Origin: Anaerolineaceae bacterium
Lineage (GTDB): Bacteria > Chloroflexota > Anaerolineae > Anaerolineales > Anaerolineaceae
Direction of reading: 5' to 3'
Assembly: GCA_029975475.1 (NCBI GenBank)
Contig: JARKPB010000008.1
Span: forward strand, 434,001 to 498,000
DNA: 64,000 bases
A program made the translations under genes and the position numbers. Positions 26,483 to 35,771 of the stretch are shown here, piece by piece. The notes under the pieces were generated by a model that was not told the origin of the DNA, did no database searches, and saw only the letters and a list, made by a program, of their open reading frames with translations. Each line of letters opens with the position of its first letter. Position 1 is the stretch's first letter.

Positions 26483-27643
26483 ATGAATACGACGGTAATT
26501 TTTTTGTTTGATCTGGATGGGGTTCTGATTAAACCAGGCGGTTACCGAAAGGCAGTCAACGCCACTTTAAGCGATCTTCAAAAATGGTGCGGGTTCACGG
26601 CAAATAATCTCACGGAAGCCGATCTCTTGCTGTTTGAAGCCGCCGGGATCACCAATGAATGGGATATGATTGCTTTGACTCTGGCGGCCTGGCTGGAAAC
26701 TGCCGCCGCCGCGGGGGTCGAAATTCAAGCTGAGGAATATGCTCAATTACGCGGCGCTGTCCAGGTCAGCACGGCTCTGGAGATGGATTACCGGTATTGG
26801 ATCGGTCAATTTTCTGAACGGCTAATTCCAGGTTTAACCCCGCCACGGGGAGTGCTGGCTGGAGAAGAGGGGGGCAGCCGGTTGTTCCCCCATCTGCCTG
26901 CGAACCTGCTGTCCAGCCTGCTGGCTGGCACAGACAATTTTTCAACCAATCCGCTCAGCATGCTGCAGGAGAACTATGTGCTTGGCAGCGAGACTTTTGC
27001 CAGATATTACTGCCGCCCGGCGCTAAGGGATACACCTTCTTTCTTACAGCAGGAAGACCGGCCTCTCATCCGCCCTTCGGTTCGGGACCAACTCCTCAGC
27101 CTTCACTCAAGCGGTAAAGTTCGGCTGGCGGTCATGACCGCGCGCCAGACCCTGCCGGATTCCTGGGAGGAATTACCGCCTGGCACCTGTTTTCCGGAAG
27201 GTGAGATGGCGCTTGATCTGCTGGGAATGAACGCTTTGCCTTTAATTGGATACGGCCACCTGCTTGAGGCAGCCGACCGGTTTGGTGAGCCGGTGGACAG
27301 CTGGATTAAACCCGCTGCGCGCCACGCGCTGGCTTGCTGCCTTTCTGCGCTCGGGATCCCCGATCCTATCCTGGCAGCGCGTGATCTCACCCTGGGCAAG
27401 CCGCGGTCTCTGCCAGAGAAAATATCGCTGCATATCTTTGAAGACGCCAGGGTGGGTTTGCTGTCCGGTATGGAGGCTGCGCAAGTGCTGCGCAGCAGCG
27501 GCAGCAGCGTCACCGTTCACCTCTGGGGAATTGCCACAAGCCCGGAAAAAGACGCGGCGCTGGTAGATGTCGGCGCGAAAGTGTTCGCGGATATTAATGC
27601 CGCGCTTGAGACCGGGTTGAAATTTATTCCTCCGATCGATTAG
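26483..27643 (+). CDS. HAD-superfamily hydrolase-like protein with large cap insertion
   Basis: A 386-residue protein with the HAD motifs in order: FDLDGVLIKPGG (nucleophile Asp at about 10), MTAR (motif II, about 219), IKPAARHAL (motif III Lys, about 275) and FEDARVGLLSG (motif IV, about 320). The segment between motifs I and II is about 200 residues, much longer than a normal cap, and has no recognisable second domain. The ITNEWDMIAL segment recalls HAD-IA proteins sometimes found beside histidine genes, but no his genes are near. A phosphatase activity is likely; the substrate is unknown. Confidence 0.65.
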   Translation: MNTTVIFLFDLDGVLIKPGGYRKAVNATLSDLQKWCGFTANNLTEADLLLFEAAGITNEWDMIALTLAAWLETAAAAGVEIQAEEYAQLRGAVQVSTALEMDYRYWIGQFSERLIPGLTPPRGVLAGEEGGSRLFPHLPANLLSSLLAGTDNFSTNPLSMLQENYVLGSETFARYYCRPALRDTPSFLQQEDRPLIRPSVRDQLLSLHSSGKVRLAVMTARQTLPDSWEELPPGTCFPEGEMALDLLGMNALPLIGYGHLLEAADRFGEPVDSWIKPAARHALACCLSALGIPDPILAARDLTLGKPRSLPEKISLHIFEDARVGLLSGMEAAQVLRSSGSSVTVHLWGIATSPEKDAALVDVGAKVFADINAALETGLKFIPPID

Positions 27644-28617
27644 AACCACCCGCGTTTTTTAAAGAACAGGATCATACCCAGGGCAATACTGATAAATACA
27701 CCCCAGACAAACAGGTATCCCAGCCGCCAGGTGATCTCAGGAAAATACTGGAAGTTCATGCCGTAAACGCCAGCGATAAAAGACAGCGGCAGGAAAATCG
27801 TTGAAACGATGGTCAATGCCTTCATAATCTCATTCAACCTGAGAGAGGTCGAATTCAGGTAAATATCCAGCGAACCGGAAACGATATCGCGAATATTTTC
27901 GGTCATGTCCTGAAGGCGCACCATGTGGTCGTAGACATCCCGAAAATAAATGCGGTTTTGAGCCTGGATCATCGGCAGGTCATCCCGGCTCAGGCGGTTC
28001 ACAACCTCTCGCTGCGGGGCGATCATGCGGCGGAAGGACATAATACTGTGTTTCAGGGTCAGCAGGCGTTCCAGTGTTTTGGGGTTTGGTCTTTCCAGCA
28101 CTCGATCTTCCAGCAGCTCAATTTCATCTTCCATTTGATCAATGACCGGCAGGTAAGCGTCCACCATGCTGTCCAGAATTGAATAGAAGAGAAAATCAGC
28201 TCCATGCGTGTAGATGCGTTCGTCGCGGCTGATACGGGTTTGAATCTCTGCCACAGGCGGCATGGCAGGCGCCAGAAAACTGGTGACGACAAAATTTTGT
28301 CCCAGATACGCGTTTAACTCGATGGTTTCCAGATTGTGAAAATCCTGTGTGGGGCTTAATGCGTGCGTGATGATAAAGATATATTTGGAAAACTCATCCA
28401 CTTTGGGTGTCTGATACCCGTTGGAAAGACAATCTTCAATGGTCAGCGGATGGAAATGAAAGATTTCCTCCAGGATTTCGTATGTTTCCTGGGTGGTAGC
28501 TGCTTCAAGGCTGATCCAGGTCAGGTGATCTGGTTTGGTCAGCGCGTCGAGAATCTCATTTTTCCCCGGCGAAGGTACGGGGCGCCCCTGCTTATCCCAG
28601 ATGAAAGTTTTAATCAT
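27640..28617 (-). CDS. corA: CorA-family magnesium/divalent cation channel
   Basis: A 325-residue CorA protein. A large cytoplasmic funnel domain comes first, with a long helix at about 150-260. Two C-terminal membrane helices (about 265-285 and 298-318) follow, and the GMN selectivity motif is in VYGMNFQ between them. The tail FFKKRGWF is typical. It transports Mg2+ and possibly Co2+ or Ni2+. The stop overlaps the convergent HAD gene's stop by 4 bases. It is divergent from the SCP2 gene. Confidence 0.93.
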   Translation of the reverse strand: MIKTFIWDKQGRPVPSPGKNEILDALTKPDHLTWISLEAATTQETYEILEEIFHFHPLTIEDCLSNGYQTPKVDEFSKYIFIITHALSPTQDFHNLETIELNAYLGQNFVVTSFLAPAMPPVAEIQTRISRDERIYTHGADFLFYSILDSMVDAYLPVIDQMEDEIELLEDRVLERPNPKTLERLLTLKHSIMSFRRMIAPQREVVNRLSRDDLPMIQAQNRIYFRDVYDHMVRLQDMTENIRDIVSGSLDIYLNSTSLRLNEIMKALTIVSTIFLPLSFIAGVYGMNFQYFPEITWRLGYLFVWGVFISIALGMILFFKKRGWF

Positions 28618-28690
28618 AAATTCTCCGCCAACGATTTCTTTTTAGTATAATCTTAAAGTATATCTGGAAGATCGATTGGGAGGTGAAATC

Positions 28691-29020
28691 ATGCCTGAAT
28701 ATACCCTGGAACAATACATGGCCGGCATTCCAGCCGCTTTTCAGCCCGATAAAGCTGCCGGGATCGATGCGCAAATCCAGTTAATTGTGGATGAAACCCG
28801 TTACTGGCTGATCACGATTCGCAACCAGACCTGCGCGGTCACGCAGGAGAAAGCCGCCTCCCCGCGGTTGACGCTAATCGCCAGCGAGCAGGATATTCTG
28901 GACGTGTTTACCGGAAAGCTGGACGGGATGAAGGCCGTCATGAGCGGGCGGTTAAGAATGCAGGGCGATATTGGACTGGCGATGAAGTTCGCGAACCTCT
29001 TCGCGACCGGAAAGGCTTAG
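28691..29020 (+). CDS. SCP2 sterol-binding-domain protein
   Basis: A 109-residue single SCP2 domain. The family signature is the block DVFTGKLDGMKAVMSGRLRMQGDIGLAMKF in its shorter recognisable pieces: FTGKLDGMKAVMSG and RLRMQGDIGLAMK, which form the end of the hydrophobic lipid-binding pocket. Bacterial relatives bind fatty acids, acyl-CoA or other lipids; the ligand here is unknown. The ATG at 28691 has GGGAGGTG upstream. Its stop overlaps the convergent sufT-like stop by 4 bases, so it is only a neighbour of the Fe-S locus. Confidence 0.85.
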   Translation: MPEYTLEQYMAGIPAAFQPDKAAGIDAQIQLIVDETRYWLITIRNQTCAVTQEKAASPRLTLIASEQDILDVFTGKLDGMKAVMSGRLRMQGDIGLAMKFANLFATGKA

Positions 29021-29370
29021 CCGTACAACCCCCATTCGCCTCCCAGCCCTTCTTCCATCATGGAGAAATCCCACATTTCCATTCCCAGGTCCAGCACGAT
29101 CGGCTTGGGCGACACGGCTTCGGCTTTTTCGCGCGTGGTTTCCAGCATCGCCGGCCCATAAGGGCAAAATGGGGTGGTTAAAATCATCTTCACCAGGATG
29201 CTGTCATCCCGATCGGTCACATTGCGCACCAGACCGAGCTGGATAATATTTAAGCCCAGTTCAGGATCGATTACTTCAGCGAAACTCTGCTTAAATTTTT
29301 CGGTCAACTCGGGATTTTGCTCTTCAATATCCCATTTTGGACGGTTGGTTCCTGGGATCGATTCATTCAT
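29017..29370 (-). CDS. sufT: SufT/MIP18-like (DUF59) iron-sulfur cluster assembly factor
   Basis: A 117-residue stand-alone DUF59 domain. DPELGLNIIQLGLV (35-48) and TTPFCPYGP with Cys69 are the family hallmarks. Such proteins help insert or carry Fe-S clusters, as shown for SufT in staphylococci and mycobacteria. The start codon overlaps the stop of sufR by one base (TGATG), so the two are co-translated and transcribed leftward from the divergent suf promoter region. The gene name is by family and context; PaaD in phenylacetate degradation shares the domain but no paa genes are here. Confidence 0.85.
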   Translation of the reverse strand: MNESIPGTNRPKWDIEEQNPELTEKFKQSFAEVIDPELGLNIIQLGLVRNVTDRDDSILVKMILTTPFCPYGPAMLETTREKAEAVSPKPIVLDLGMEMWDFSMMEEGLGGEWGLYG

Positions 29371-30002
29371 CAGGCAGTCTCCTTACCGGTCTGCGCCGGG
29401 ATCACATACGTGCATACAGAATCGCCGCGTAAAACACACTGAATTTTCTCTGCCGGGATGGAGAGAATGTTCGAGATGACTTTTTGATCCACCGCACATA
29501 CTTCCGGGTGAGATTGTCCGATGTGGTAATACGGGCAGGTCAGTTCCTTAATGTGGTAGGCATCGCCGTGCTTCTCCCATTCAACGCCAAAACCTTCACC
29601 AGAAAGCACCTCTTTGATGATATCCAGCTTCTCTTCGATTGAAAGACTTGCCAGACGATCAGCCTGACCTTCCACCAGGTCGTCCGCCATTTGGGTGAAG
29701 AGGCGATTAACCAGCGGGGCTGGTAAGGTTTCTTTTAGTTGATCCAGCAGGCGAGTGGTTAATTTCAAGTAGTTGGTGGGAAACCGCTCGAGCCCTTTTT
29801 CTGTGAGCAGATAAACCAGGCGCGGCCGGCCGACGCCGTGCCGCTCCTCTTCCGCGCTGAGTAGGCCCTCCGCTTGCAGGCTGCTCAAATGGTGGCGCAC
29901 CGAAATCGCGTTGATGCCCACCGCCTCCGCCAGTTCATTGATGGTCATGCGCGGGTTATTCCGCAGGGTCTGTAAAATTCGTTCTCGCGTACTTTTGATC
30001 AT
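29370..30002 (-). CDS. sufR: SufR-like Fe-S-sensing transcriptional repressor
   Basis: A 210-residue DeoR/ArsR-type winged-helix protein: helix-turn-helix at about residues 18-45 (MTINELAEAVGINAISVRHHL), wing with GVGRPRLVYLL at 56-66. The C-terminal part has Cys156, Cys169, Cys189 and Cys197, matching the ligand-rich tail of SufR, which binds a [4Fe-4S] cluster and represses suf genes when clusters are plentiful. The start at 30002 has AGGGTG upstream; an extension to 30059 would read through the promoter. It is divergent from sufCBD and followed by sufT. Confidence 0.88.
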   Translation of the reverse strand: MIKSTRERILQTLRNNPRMTINELAEAVGINAISVRHHLSSLQAEGLLSAEEERHGVGRPRLVYLLTEKGLERFPTNYLKLTTRLLDQLKETLPAPLVNRLFTQMADDLVEGQADRLASLSIEEKLDIIKEVLSGEGFGVEWEKHGDAYHIKELTCPYYHIGQSHPEVCAVDQKVISNILSIPAEKIQCVLRGDSVCTYVIPAQTGKETA

Positions 30003-30029
30003 CGCACACCCTATATTTTCTCTCTCGAA

Positions 30030-30059
30030 AGTATAGCATAGCGAAAAGAAAATTGTCAA
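30030..30059 (-). promoter_or_regulatory. promoter of sufR-sufT (leftward)
   Basis: On the minus strand TTGACA (30059-30054) and TATACT (30035-30030) are 18 bases apart, about 28 bases before the sufR start. Its -35 overlaps the left arm of the suf inverted repeat. Confidence 0.75.
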
Positions 30060-30088
30060 TATATATGATTATTATATAAAATATTGAC
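30055..30088. promoter_or_regulatory. candidate SufR operator: 8-bp inverted repeat across both -35 boxes
   Basis: GTCAATAT (30055-30062) and ATATTGAC (30081-30088) are perfect inverted copies with an 18-base AT-rich spacer. The arms overlap the -35 boxes of the two divergent promoters. One dimer, or a pair, bound here could repress both sufR-sufT and sufCBD. Confidence 0.65.
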
Positions 30089-30112
30089 CGAATTAATCCC
30101 CGGTGCTATAAT
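30084..30112 (+). promoter_or_regulatory. promoter of the sufC operon (rightward)
   Basis: TTGACC (30084-30089) and TATAAT (30107-30112) with 17-base spacing, about 60 bases before sufC. The -35 overlaps the right arm of the inverted repeat. Confidence 0.85.
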
Positions 30113-30178
30113 TCTGTGTAAGTCCAAATACGACAAATAATATCCAGTATAACCTGGAACGCGAAGGAGAAGAATCTG

Positions 30179-30958
30179 ATGAACCCCGTGCTTGAAATTA
30201 TCAATTTGCATGTCGCTATTGATGGGAAGGAAATTATCAAGGGTCTGAACCTGGTGATCCCCAGCGGTGAAGTGCACGCCATCATGGGACCCAACGGAAC
30301 GGGAAAATCAACCCTTGCGTATACCCTGATGGGCCATCCTTTTTATGAAGTTACCGAAGGGGATATCCTGTTTAAGGGAGAAAGCATCCTTGAAATGGAG
30401 CCCGACCAGCGCTCTCAACGGGGAATGTTTCTCGCTTTCCAGTATCCGGTTTCCATTCCCGGGGTAACCGTGGCGAACTTTTTGCGCACGGCGATTAATG
30501 CCCGCCGCAGGGCGGCCAACCCTGAGGATAAGGGTATTCCGATCCCCGAATTCCGAAAACTTTTGAAGGAAAAGATGGATTATCTCAAGATGGATCCTTC
30601 CTTCGCAGGGCGTTACCTGAATGAAGGGTTCTCGGGCGGGGAAAAAAAACGCGCTGAAATTCTTCAGATGGCTGTGCTGAAACCGGAAATTGCCGTCCTG
30701 GATGAAACGGATTCGGGTCTGGATATTGACGCTCTTAAAATAGTTTCGGAGGGCGTGAATGCTTTACGCGGACCAGACCTGGGCGTCTTGTTGATCACCC
30801 ATTACCAGCGGATTTTGAACTACATCAAGCCGGATGCCGTGCACGTGATGATGGACGGCCGCATTGTGGAAACCGGCGGTCCGGACCTGGCTTTGCATTT
30901 GGAAGAACACGGGTATGACTGGGTGCGGGAAAAAGTCGAAAACGGCGCGGCCGCGTAA
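30179..30958 (+). CDS. sufC: SufC, ATPase of the SufBCD scaffold
   Basis: A 259-residue ABC-type ATPase. Walker A is GPNGTGKST at about 39-47, the signature is [11 protein letters not shown] at about 150-160, and Walker B ends in LDETDSGLD (SufC has this extended ETDSGLD form). It powers the SufBCD complex that builds Fe-S clusters in the cytoplasm. It is the first gene of the rightward suf operon, with GAAGGAG upstream of the start. Confidence 0.96.
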   Translation: MNPVLEIINLHVAIDGKEIIKGLNLVIPSGEVHAIMGPNGTGKSTLAYTLMGHPFYEVTEGDILFKGESILEMEPDQRSQRGMFLAFQYPVSIPGVTVANFLRTAINARRRAANPEDKGIPIPEFRKLLKEKMDYLKMDPSFAGRYLNEGFSGGEKKRAEILQMAVLKPEIAVLDETDSGLDIDALKIVSEGVNALRGPDLGVLLITHYQRILNYIKPDAVHVMMDGRIVETGGPDLALHLEEHGYDWVREKVENGAAA

Positions 30959-30978
30959 GGTTCGCCAAGGAGATACGA

Positions 30979-32391
30979 ATGAGCAGCAATCCTGAAACGG
31001 ATTTTCTGAATAAGATAGGCGATTATAAATACGGTTTCAGCGATCCCGATCAGTCGGTTTTCAAGACCCGCAAGGGTCTTGACCGGGATGTGGTCGCTCA
31101 AATTTCCGCGATGAAGGGCGAACCGCAATGGATGCTTGATTTTCGCTTGAAAGCCTACGAGCATTTCATCCGCCGCCCGATGCCAACCTGGGGCGCTGAT
31201 CTGTCTTCGCTGAATCTGGGTGATATTTACTATTATGTCAAACCAGCAGAGGCTGCCGGGCGCACCTGGGATGAAGTGCCGGAGACGATTAAGAATACCT
31301 TTGACAAACTTGGTATCCCAGAAGCCGAACAGAAATTCCTGGCGGGAGTTGGGGCTCAATACGAATCTGAGATGGTCTATCACAGCATTCAAGAGCACCT
31401 GGAAAAACAGGGTGTGATTTTCTTGAGCATTGAAGACGGTCTGCGGCAGCACCCGGATCTTTTTCGCGAATATTTCGGCACGGTGATCCCGATTGAGGAT
31501 AACAAATTTGCTGCTTTAAACAGCGCGGTATGGTCGGGCGGGTCATTTGTCTACGTGCCGAAAGGGGTCAAGGTCGATTTACCCCTGCAGGCGTATTTCC
31601 GCCTGAATGTGGCCAATATTGGGCAATTTGAGCGTTCATTGATCATCGCCGATGAAGGCGCGCAGGTGCATTACGTCGAAGGTTGCACCGCTCCGACCTA
31701 CACAACGGACTCCTTCCACAGCGGGGTCATTGAAATTGTGGTTCGTAAAGGCGCCCGCGTCCGCTATACAACCATTCAAAACTGGTCCAATAACGTATAT
31801 AACCTGGTGACTCAGCGCGCGAAAGTTGAAGAAAACGGCACCATGGAATGGGTGGATTGCAACCTTGGCTCAAAGGTCACCATGAAATACCCCTCGACCT
31901 ATTTGATGGGCCCGGGAGCGCATGGGGAAATCCTGTCTGTGGCTTTTGCCAGCCGCGGGCAGCATCAGGATGCTGGCGGCAAAGTGATCCACATGGCGCC
32001 CAATACCAGCAGTAAGATTACCTCGAAGTCAATCAGTAAAGACGGCGGTCGAGCATCTTACCGGGGGCTGCTCAAGGTGTATAAAGGCGCGACCGGCGCT
32101 AAATCGAATGTGGTCTGTGATGCGCTGCTGCTGGATCCTGCTTCGCGTTCAGACACATATCCTTATATCGAAATTGATGAAGAAGATGTGACCATTGGTC
32201 ATGAAGCCACCGTCTCAAAAGTGGGTGAAGAACAGCTCTTTTACCTGCAGTCGCGGGGCTTAAGCGAAGAAGAAGCGACCACGATGGTGGTCTCCGGTTT
32301 CATTGAGCCGCTGGTCAAAGAATTGCCCATGGAATACGCGGTTGAGATGAACCGGTTAATCCAACTGCAAATGGCTGGATCGGTGGGATAA
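30979..32391 (+). CDS. sufB: SufB, Fe-S scaffold subunit
   Basis: A 470-residue SufB. Recognisable blocks are FYVPKGV-like [45 protein letters not shown] and, near the C-terminus, [22 protein letters not shown]. The conserved Cys in EGCTAP and the C-terminal His/Glu residues belong to the cluster-building site with SufD. Length matches the family. It starts 20 bases after sufC with AAGGAGA upstream. Confidence 0.96.
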   Translation: MSSNPETDFLNKIGDYKYGFSDPDQSVFKTRKGLDRDVVAQISAMKGEPQWMLDFRLKAYEHFIRRPMPTWGADLSSLNLGDIYYYVKPAEAAGRTWDEVPETIKNTFDKLGIPEAEQKFLAGVGAQYESEMVYHSIQEHLEKQGVIFLSIEDGLRQHPDLFREYFGTVIPIEDNKFAALNSAVWSGGSFVYVPKGVKVDLPLQAYFRLNVANIGQFERSLIIADEGAQVHYVEGCTAPTYTTDSFHSGVIEIVVRKGARVRYTTIQNWSNNVYNLVTQRAKVEENGTMEWVDCNLGSKVTMKYPSTYLMGPGAHGEILSVAFASRGQHQDAGGKVIHMAPNTSSKITSKSISKDGGRASYRGLLKVYKGATGAKSNVVCDALLLDPASRSDTYPYIEIDEEDVTIGHEATVSKVGEEQLFYLQSRGLSEEEATTMVVSGFIEPLVKELPMEYAVEMNRLIQLQMAGSVG

Positions 32392-32407
32392 GGGAAAGGA
32401 TCAAAAC

Positions 32408-33760
32408 ATGGCAGAAACCCCCAAAGTAATTTCACGAGCTGAACGGCCGGCTGCCCCTTCTCAGGCATTTTCGTTTACGGAAGGGATGCTGCGGCCGCAG
32501 GTCAATCCGAAACTCGAAGCCTACCGCCGGTCTGCCTGGCAGACTTACCAGAGCCTGCCGTTTCCCACCACCCGGGAAGAAGCCTGGCGCAGAACGGATC
32601 TCCGAAAATTAAAAGCGGATCAATTTCGCCTCGCCTCGAATCTTGCGGTTGAGCAGCCCGTTCCGGCGGATTTGCTCGCTCCGCTGGCCGATTCTCAGCA
32701 CGGCGGGGAAATCATTCTCTCATCCAGCCACGCGAAGGTTACCCTGGCAGCGGAGCTAAAAGCAAAAGGGGTGATTTTCACGGATTTGCTCACAGCCGAG
32801 AAAGAACACCCTGAACTTCTGGCAAAAATCATGGGCCAGCTGGTTCGGCCAGAAGAGGGCAAGTTCGCTGCGCTGGCGTCCGCACTGGCGGAAAACGGTG
32901 TTGTTCTGTATGTTCCCCGCAGCGTGGTGATTGAGGAACCGCTTCACAGCCTTTACTGGGGCGCGGGCGAGAAAGCCGCGCATATTACCCACATCCTCGT
33001 CTGGCTGGAAGAAAACGCTTCAGTCACGTATTTGCATGAATCGGCTTCTCCGGCGGACGAACGCGACCAGGCGCTTCACGCCGGCATTGTCGAAGTGCAT
33101 GTTGGCTCAGGCGCGAACCTGCGCTTTGTCGAATTGCAGTCCTGGGGCGAAAACGTTTGGAACTTCACCCATGAACGCGGCCAGGTGGAACGCGGCGGAA
33201 ATCTGGACTGGATTTTTGGCGCGGTTGGAAGTCAATTGACCAAAAATTTTTCAACCCTCGATCTGGTTGGTGAGGGAGCGGTGGGCAAGATGTCCGGTTT
33301 TTATTTCACCGACCGCGATCAGCATCTTGATCATGATACCCAGCAGAACCACCTCGCACCGGCAACGACCAGCGATCTCCTGTTCAAGGGAGCGCTGCTG
33401 GAGAACAGCCGCTCTGTCTGGCAGGGGATGATTTATGTCGCTCCGAACGCGCCAAAGGCGGATGGTTATCAGGCCAATCGAAACCTGGTGCTCAGTAAAT
33501 CGGCGCGAGCCGACAGCATCCCCGGTCTGGAAATCTTGACCGATGACGTGCGCTGCACCCATGGGGCGACGGTTGGACGGATTGACCAGGATCAGGTCTT
33601 TTATTTGCTCAGCCGCGGTATTCCACAGCGCGAAGCTGAACGATTAATCGTTGAGGGTTTCTTTGAACCGATTATGCAGCGAATTCCGTTTGAAGGCGTT
33701 CGCCAGCGGTTCCAGGATTCGATCTCAAAGAAAATGGACCTGTACACACACGGAAATTAA
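32408..33760 (+). CDS. sufD: SufD, Fe-S scaffold subunit
   Basis: A 450-residue SufD, paralogous to SufB. The N-terminal helical part contains PFPTTREEAWRRTDLRKL, the core is a right-handed beta-helix of repeated short strands, and the C-terminal block is CTHGATVGRIDQDQVFYLLSRGI, where the conserved His for cluster formation lies. Together SufB, SufC2 and SufD form the scaffold. It starts 16 bases after sufB with GGAAAGGA upstream. Confidence 0.95.
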   Translation: MAETPKVISRAERPAAPSQAFSFTEGMLRPQVNPKLEAYRRSAWQTYQSLPFPTTREEAWRRTDLRKLKADQFRLASNLAVEQPVPADLLAPLADSQHGGEIILSSSHAKVTLAAELKAKGVIFTDLLTAEKEHPELLAKIMGQLVRPEEGKFAALASALAENGVVLYVPRSVVIEEPLHSLYWGAGEKAAHITHILVWLEENASVTYLHESASPADERDQALHAGIVEVHVGSGANLRFVELQSWGENVWNFTHERGQVERGGNLDWIFGAVGSQLTKNFSTLDLVGEGAVGKMSGFYFTDRDQHLDHDTQQNHLAPATTSDLLFKGALLENSRSVWQGMIYVAPNAPKADGYQANRNLVLSKSARADSIPGLEILTDDVRCTHGATVGRIDQDQVFYLLSRGIPQREAERLIVEGFFEPIMQRIPFEGVRQRFQDSISKKMDLYTHGN

Positions 33761-33829
33761 CCGCAGCGGCAGGTTTATTGGCTTTGTGCTAAAATAGGCT
33801 GGTTAAAATCTTGGAATGGGTTGGTGAAA

Positions 33830-34129
33830 ATGGCTCAATCTTCTTACATGAGGCCCCCTGAAAACACCGGTTCTTTTGAAGTTGGGGATACGGTGGAAGT
33901 GTTCTGCGACCACGAAAAAGGCGGCGAGCGCATTCGCGGCTGGCAGAAAGGTATTGTGGTTCAGGTCGATAATAAAATGGTCGCGGTGCAATTCCGCACA
34001 AATGTTTATCTCACGGACGGCTGGATGGTCCCGGATCATATTTTATGGTTCCCGCTTAATTCCGAGAATATTCGCAACCTGAGCGGAAAAGATAACAAAG
34101 CTGAATTACCCCATATCGAGCAGCTATGA
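33830..34129 (+). CDS. small SH3-like protein of unknown function between sufD and sufS
   Basis: A 99-residue protein I cannot name. Residues about 17-75 form a beta-rich run typical of SH3/KOW-like barrels (VGDTVEVFCDH, GWQKGIVVQVDNKMVAVQF, then TDGWMVPDHILWFP). One Cys lies in the acidic FCDHEKGGER loop. The stop codon overlaps the sufS start (ATGA), which ties its translation to the cysteine desulfurase. A 69-base gap after sufD holds an extended -10 motif (TGCTAAAAT at 33787-33795), so an internal promoter is possible. ATG at 33830 was preferred over TTG and GTG slightly upstream. A role in sulfur transfer or in regulation of SufS is a guess from position. Confidence 0.7.
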   Translation: MAQSSYMRPPENTGSFEVGDTVEVFCDHEKGGERIRGWQKGIVVQVDNKMVAVQFRTNVYLTDGWMVPDHILWFPLNSENIRNLSGKDNKAELPHIEQL

Positions 34130-35352
34130 CCTTCTCTGTTGAGGCGGTTCGCGCGGATTTCCCCATCCTCTCTCGTAATGTCGCCAGCGGCAAGCGGATC
34201 ATTTACCTTGATTCGACTGCCACAGCTCAAAAACCGCTGTCGGTCATCCAGGCGATGGACCGTTATTACCGCTTCAGCAACGCGAACATTCACCGCGGGG
34301 TCCACACGCTGGCTGAGGAGGCGACCGCCGCCTATGAAGGGGCTCGCCAGAAGGTGGCCAGCTTTATCGGCGCTTTTTCATCCCGCGAAGTTATTTTTAC
34401 CCGGAATACCACCGAATCCATTAATCTGGTCGCCCAGGCATGGGGTCGATCAAATTTGCAGCCCGGCGATCTGATTCTCCTGACCGAGATGGAACACCAC
34501 AGCAATCTCGTCCCGTGGCAAATGCTGGCCGCGGAAAAGGATTTGCGCCTCGAGTTCATCCCGGTAAGCGATGACGGTGAGCTGGATTTGGCGGAATATG
34601 AGCGATTGCTCGAACAATCTCCCCGTCTGGTAGCCTTCACGCACATGTCGAACGTCCTGGGGACAATCAACCCGGCGAAAGAGATGATCGCCAGAGCTCA
34701 TTCAGCCGGCGCTTTAACCTTGGTGGACGGCGCGCAGTCCGTGCCTCATTTTCCAGTCAACGTAAAAGACTTAAATACCGATTTTCTGGCTTTCTCAGCC
34801 CATAAGATGCTTGGACCCACCGGCATCGGGGTCCTTTGGGGACGCGAGAAATTGCTGGCTGCCATGCCGCCTTTCCTGGGCGGCGGGGACATGATTAAAA
34901 AAGTGCATCTGCGCTCATTTACTCCTAACGATCTACCGCACAAGTTTGAGGCTGGCACCCCGGCCGTGGCTGAAGCTGTTGGATTTGGCGAAGCGGTGGC
35001 GTACCTGGAAACGCTCGGTATGGATAATGTCGCCGCGCATGAAACTGACCTGACCCGCTACGCCCTCCAGCGTTTCGCTGAACTGCCCGGCGTGCGGGTT
35101 CTTGGCCCTGCAGCTGAAAAGAAAGGCGGGGTTATCTCGTTTGTGATGGACGGCATTCATCCCCATGATGTGGCCCAGCTGCTTGATCGAGATGGCATCG
35201 CCGTTCGGGCAGGCCATCACTGCGCCATGCCGCTGCATGAGCGCTATCAGCTGCCAGCCACATCCCGGGCCAGTTTTTACGTATATAACACTCGCGAAGA
35301 AATTGACCTGCTCATTTTATCGCTGGCGCGCGTCAGGGAGTTATTTTCCTGA
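34126..35352 (+). CDS. sufS: SufS cysteine desulfurase
   Basis: A 408-residue class V PLP enzyme that takes sulfur from cysteine for cluster assembly. Lys227 in FSAHKMLGPTG binds PLP, and Cys366 in RAGHHCAMPLH is the persulfide-forming residue in the shorter group II loop. IYLDSTATAQKPLSVI and NANIHRGVHTLAEEAT are typical N-terminal SufS blocks. It partners with SufU, encoded next. Confidence 0.95.
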   Translation: MTFSVEAVRADFPILSRNVASGKRIIYLDSTATAQKPLSVIQAMDRYYRFSNANIHRGVHTLAEEATAAYEGARQKVASFIGAFSSREVIFTRNTTESINLVAQAWGRSNLQPGDLILLTEMEHHSNLVPWQMLAAEKDLRLEFIPVSDDGELDLAEYERLLEQSPRLVAFTHMSNVLGTINPAKEMIARAHSAGALTLVDGAQSVPHFPVNVKDLNTDFLAFSAHKMLGPTGIGVLWGREKLLAAMPPFLGGGDMIKKVHLRSFTPNDLPHKFEAGTPAVAEAVGFGEAVAYLETLGMDNVAAHETDLTRYALQRFAELPGVRVLGPAAEKKGGVISFVMDGIHPHDVAQLLDRDGIAVRAGHHCAMPLHERYQLPATSRASFYVYNTREEIDLLILSLARVRELFS

Positions 35353-35372
35353 AGCGGATCAGGACGGCACCC

Positions 35373-35771
35373 ATGGATGATCTGTATCGAGAAATTATTA
35401 TCGATCATTACAAAAATCCCCAGTATCGCGGTCAGTTAAATCCGGCTGACTTCACCTTTGAAGATGAAAACCCGCTCTGCGGGGATCAACTGCGCATCGA
35501 CCTGCGCCTGGGGGATGACGGCAAAGTGAAAGAAGCCGCTTTTAGCGGGCACGGCTGCGCAATCTCCCAGGCCTCTGCTGATTTGCTCCTTGAAATGGTG
35601 ATAGGAAAAACCCTGGATGAGGTTAAGAACCTGAAAAAAGAAGATTTGCTGGATGTCCTGGGAATCGAGCTTGGACCGGTACGTTTAAAATGCGCATTGC
35701 TGTCATTTAAAGTTTTGAAAGGCAGCGTTTACGGGCTGAAATCCGGCGAAAGTTACACGGAGGAAGAATGA
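35373..35771 (+). CDS. sufU: SufU, zinc-dependent sulfur acceptor / scaffold-like protein
   Basis: A 132-residue SufU. Cys36 with Asp38 (PLCGD), Cys62 (GHGCAISQAS) and Cys107 (RLKCALLS) are the ligands that in Bacillus SufU bind zinc and receive sulfur from SufS. The segment of about 18 extra residues near 77-96 (LDEVKNLKKEDLLDVLG) is the SufU insertion that separates it from IscU. It starts 21 bases after sufS and its stop overlaps the Rieske gene's start (ATGA). Confidence 0.93.
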   Translation: MDDLYREIIIDHYKNPQYRGQLNPADFTFEDENPLCGDQLRIDLRLGDDGKVKEAAFSGHGCAISQASADLLLEMVIGKTLDEVKNLKKEDLLDVLGIELGPVRLKCALLSFKVLKGSVYGLKSGESYTEEE

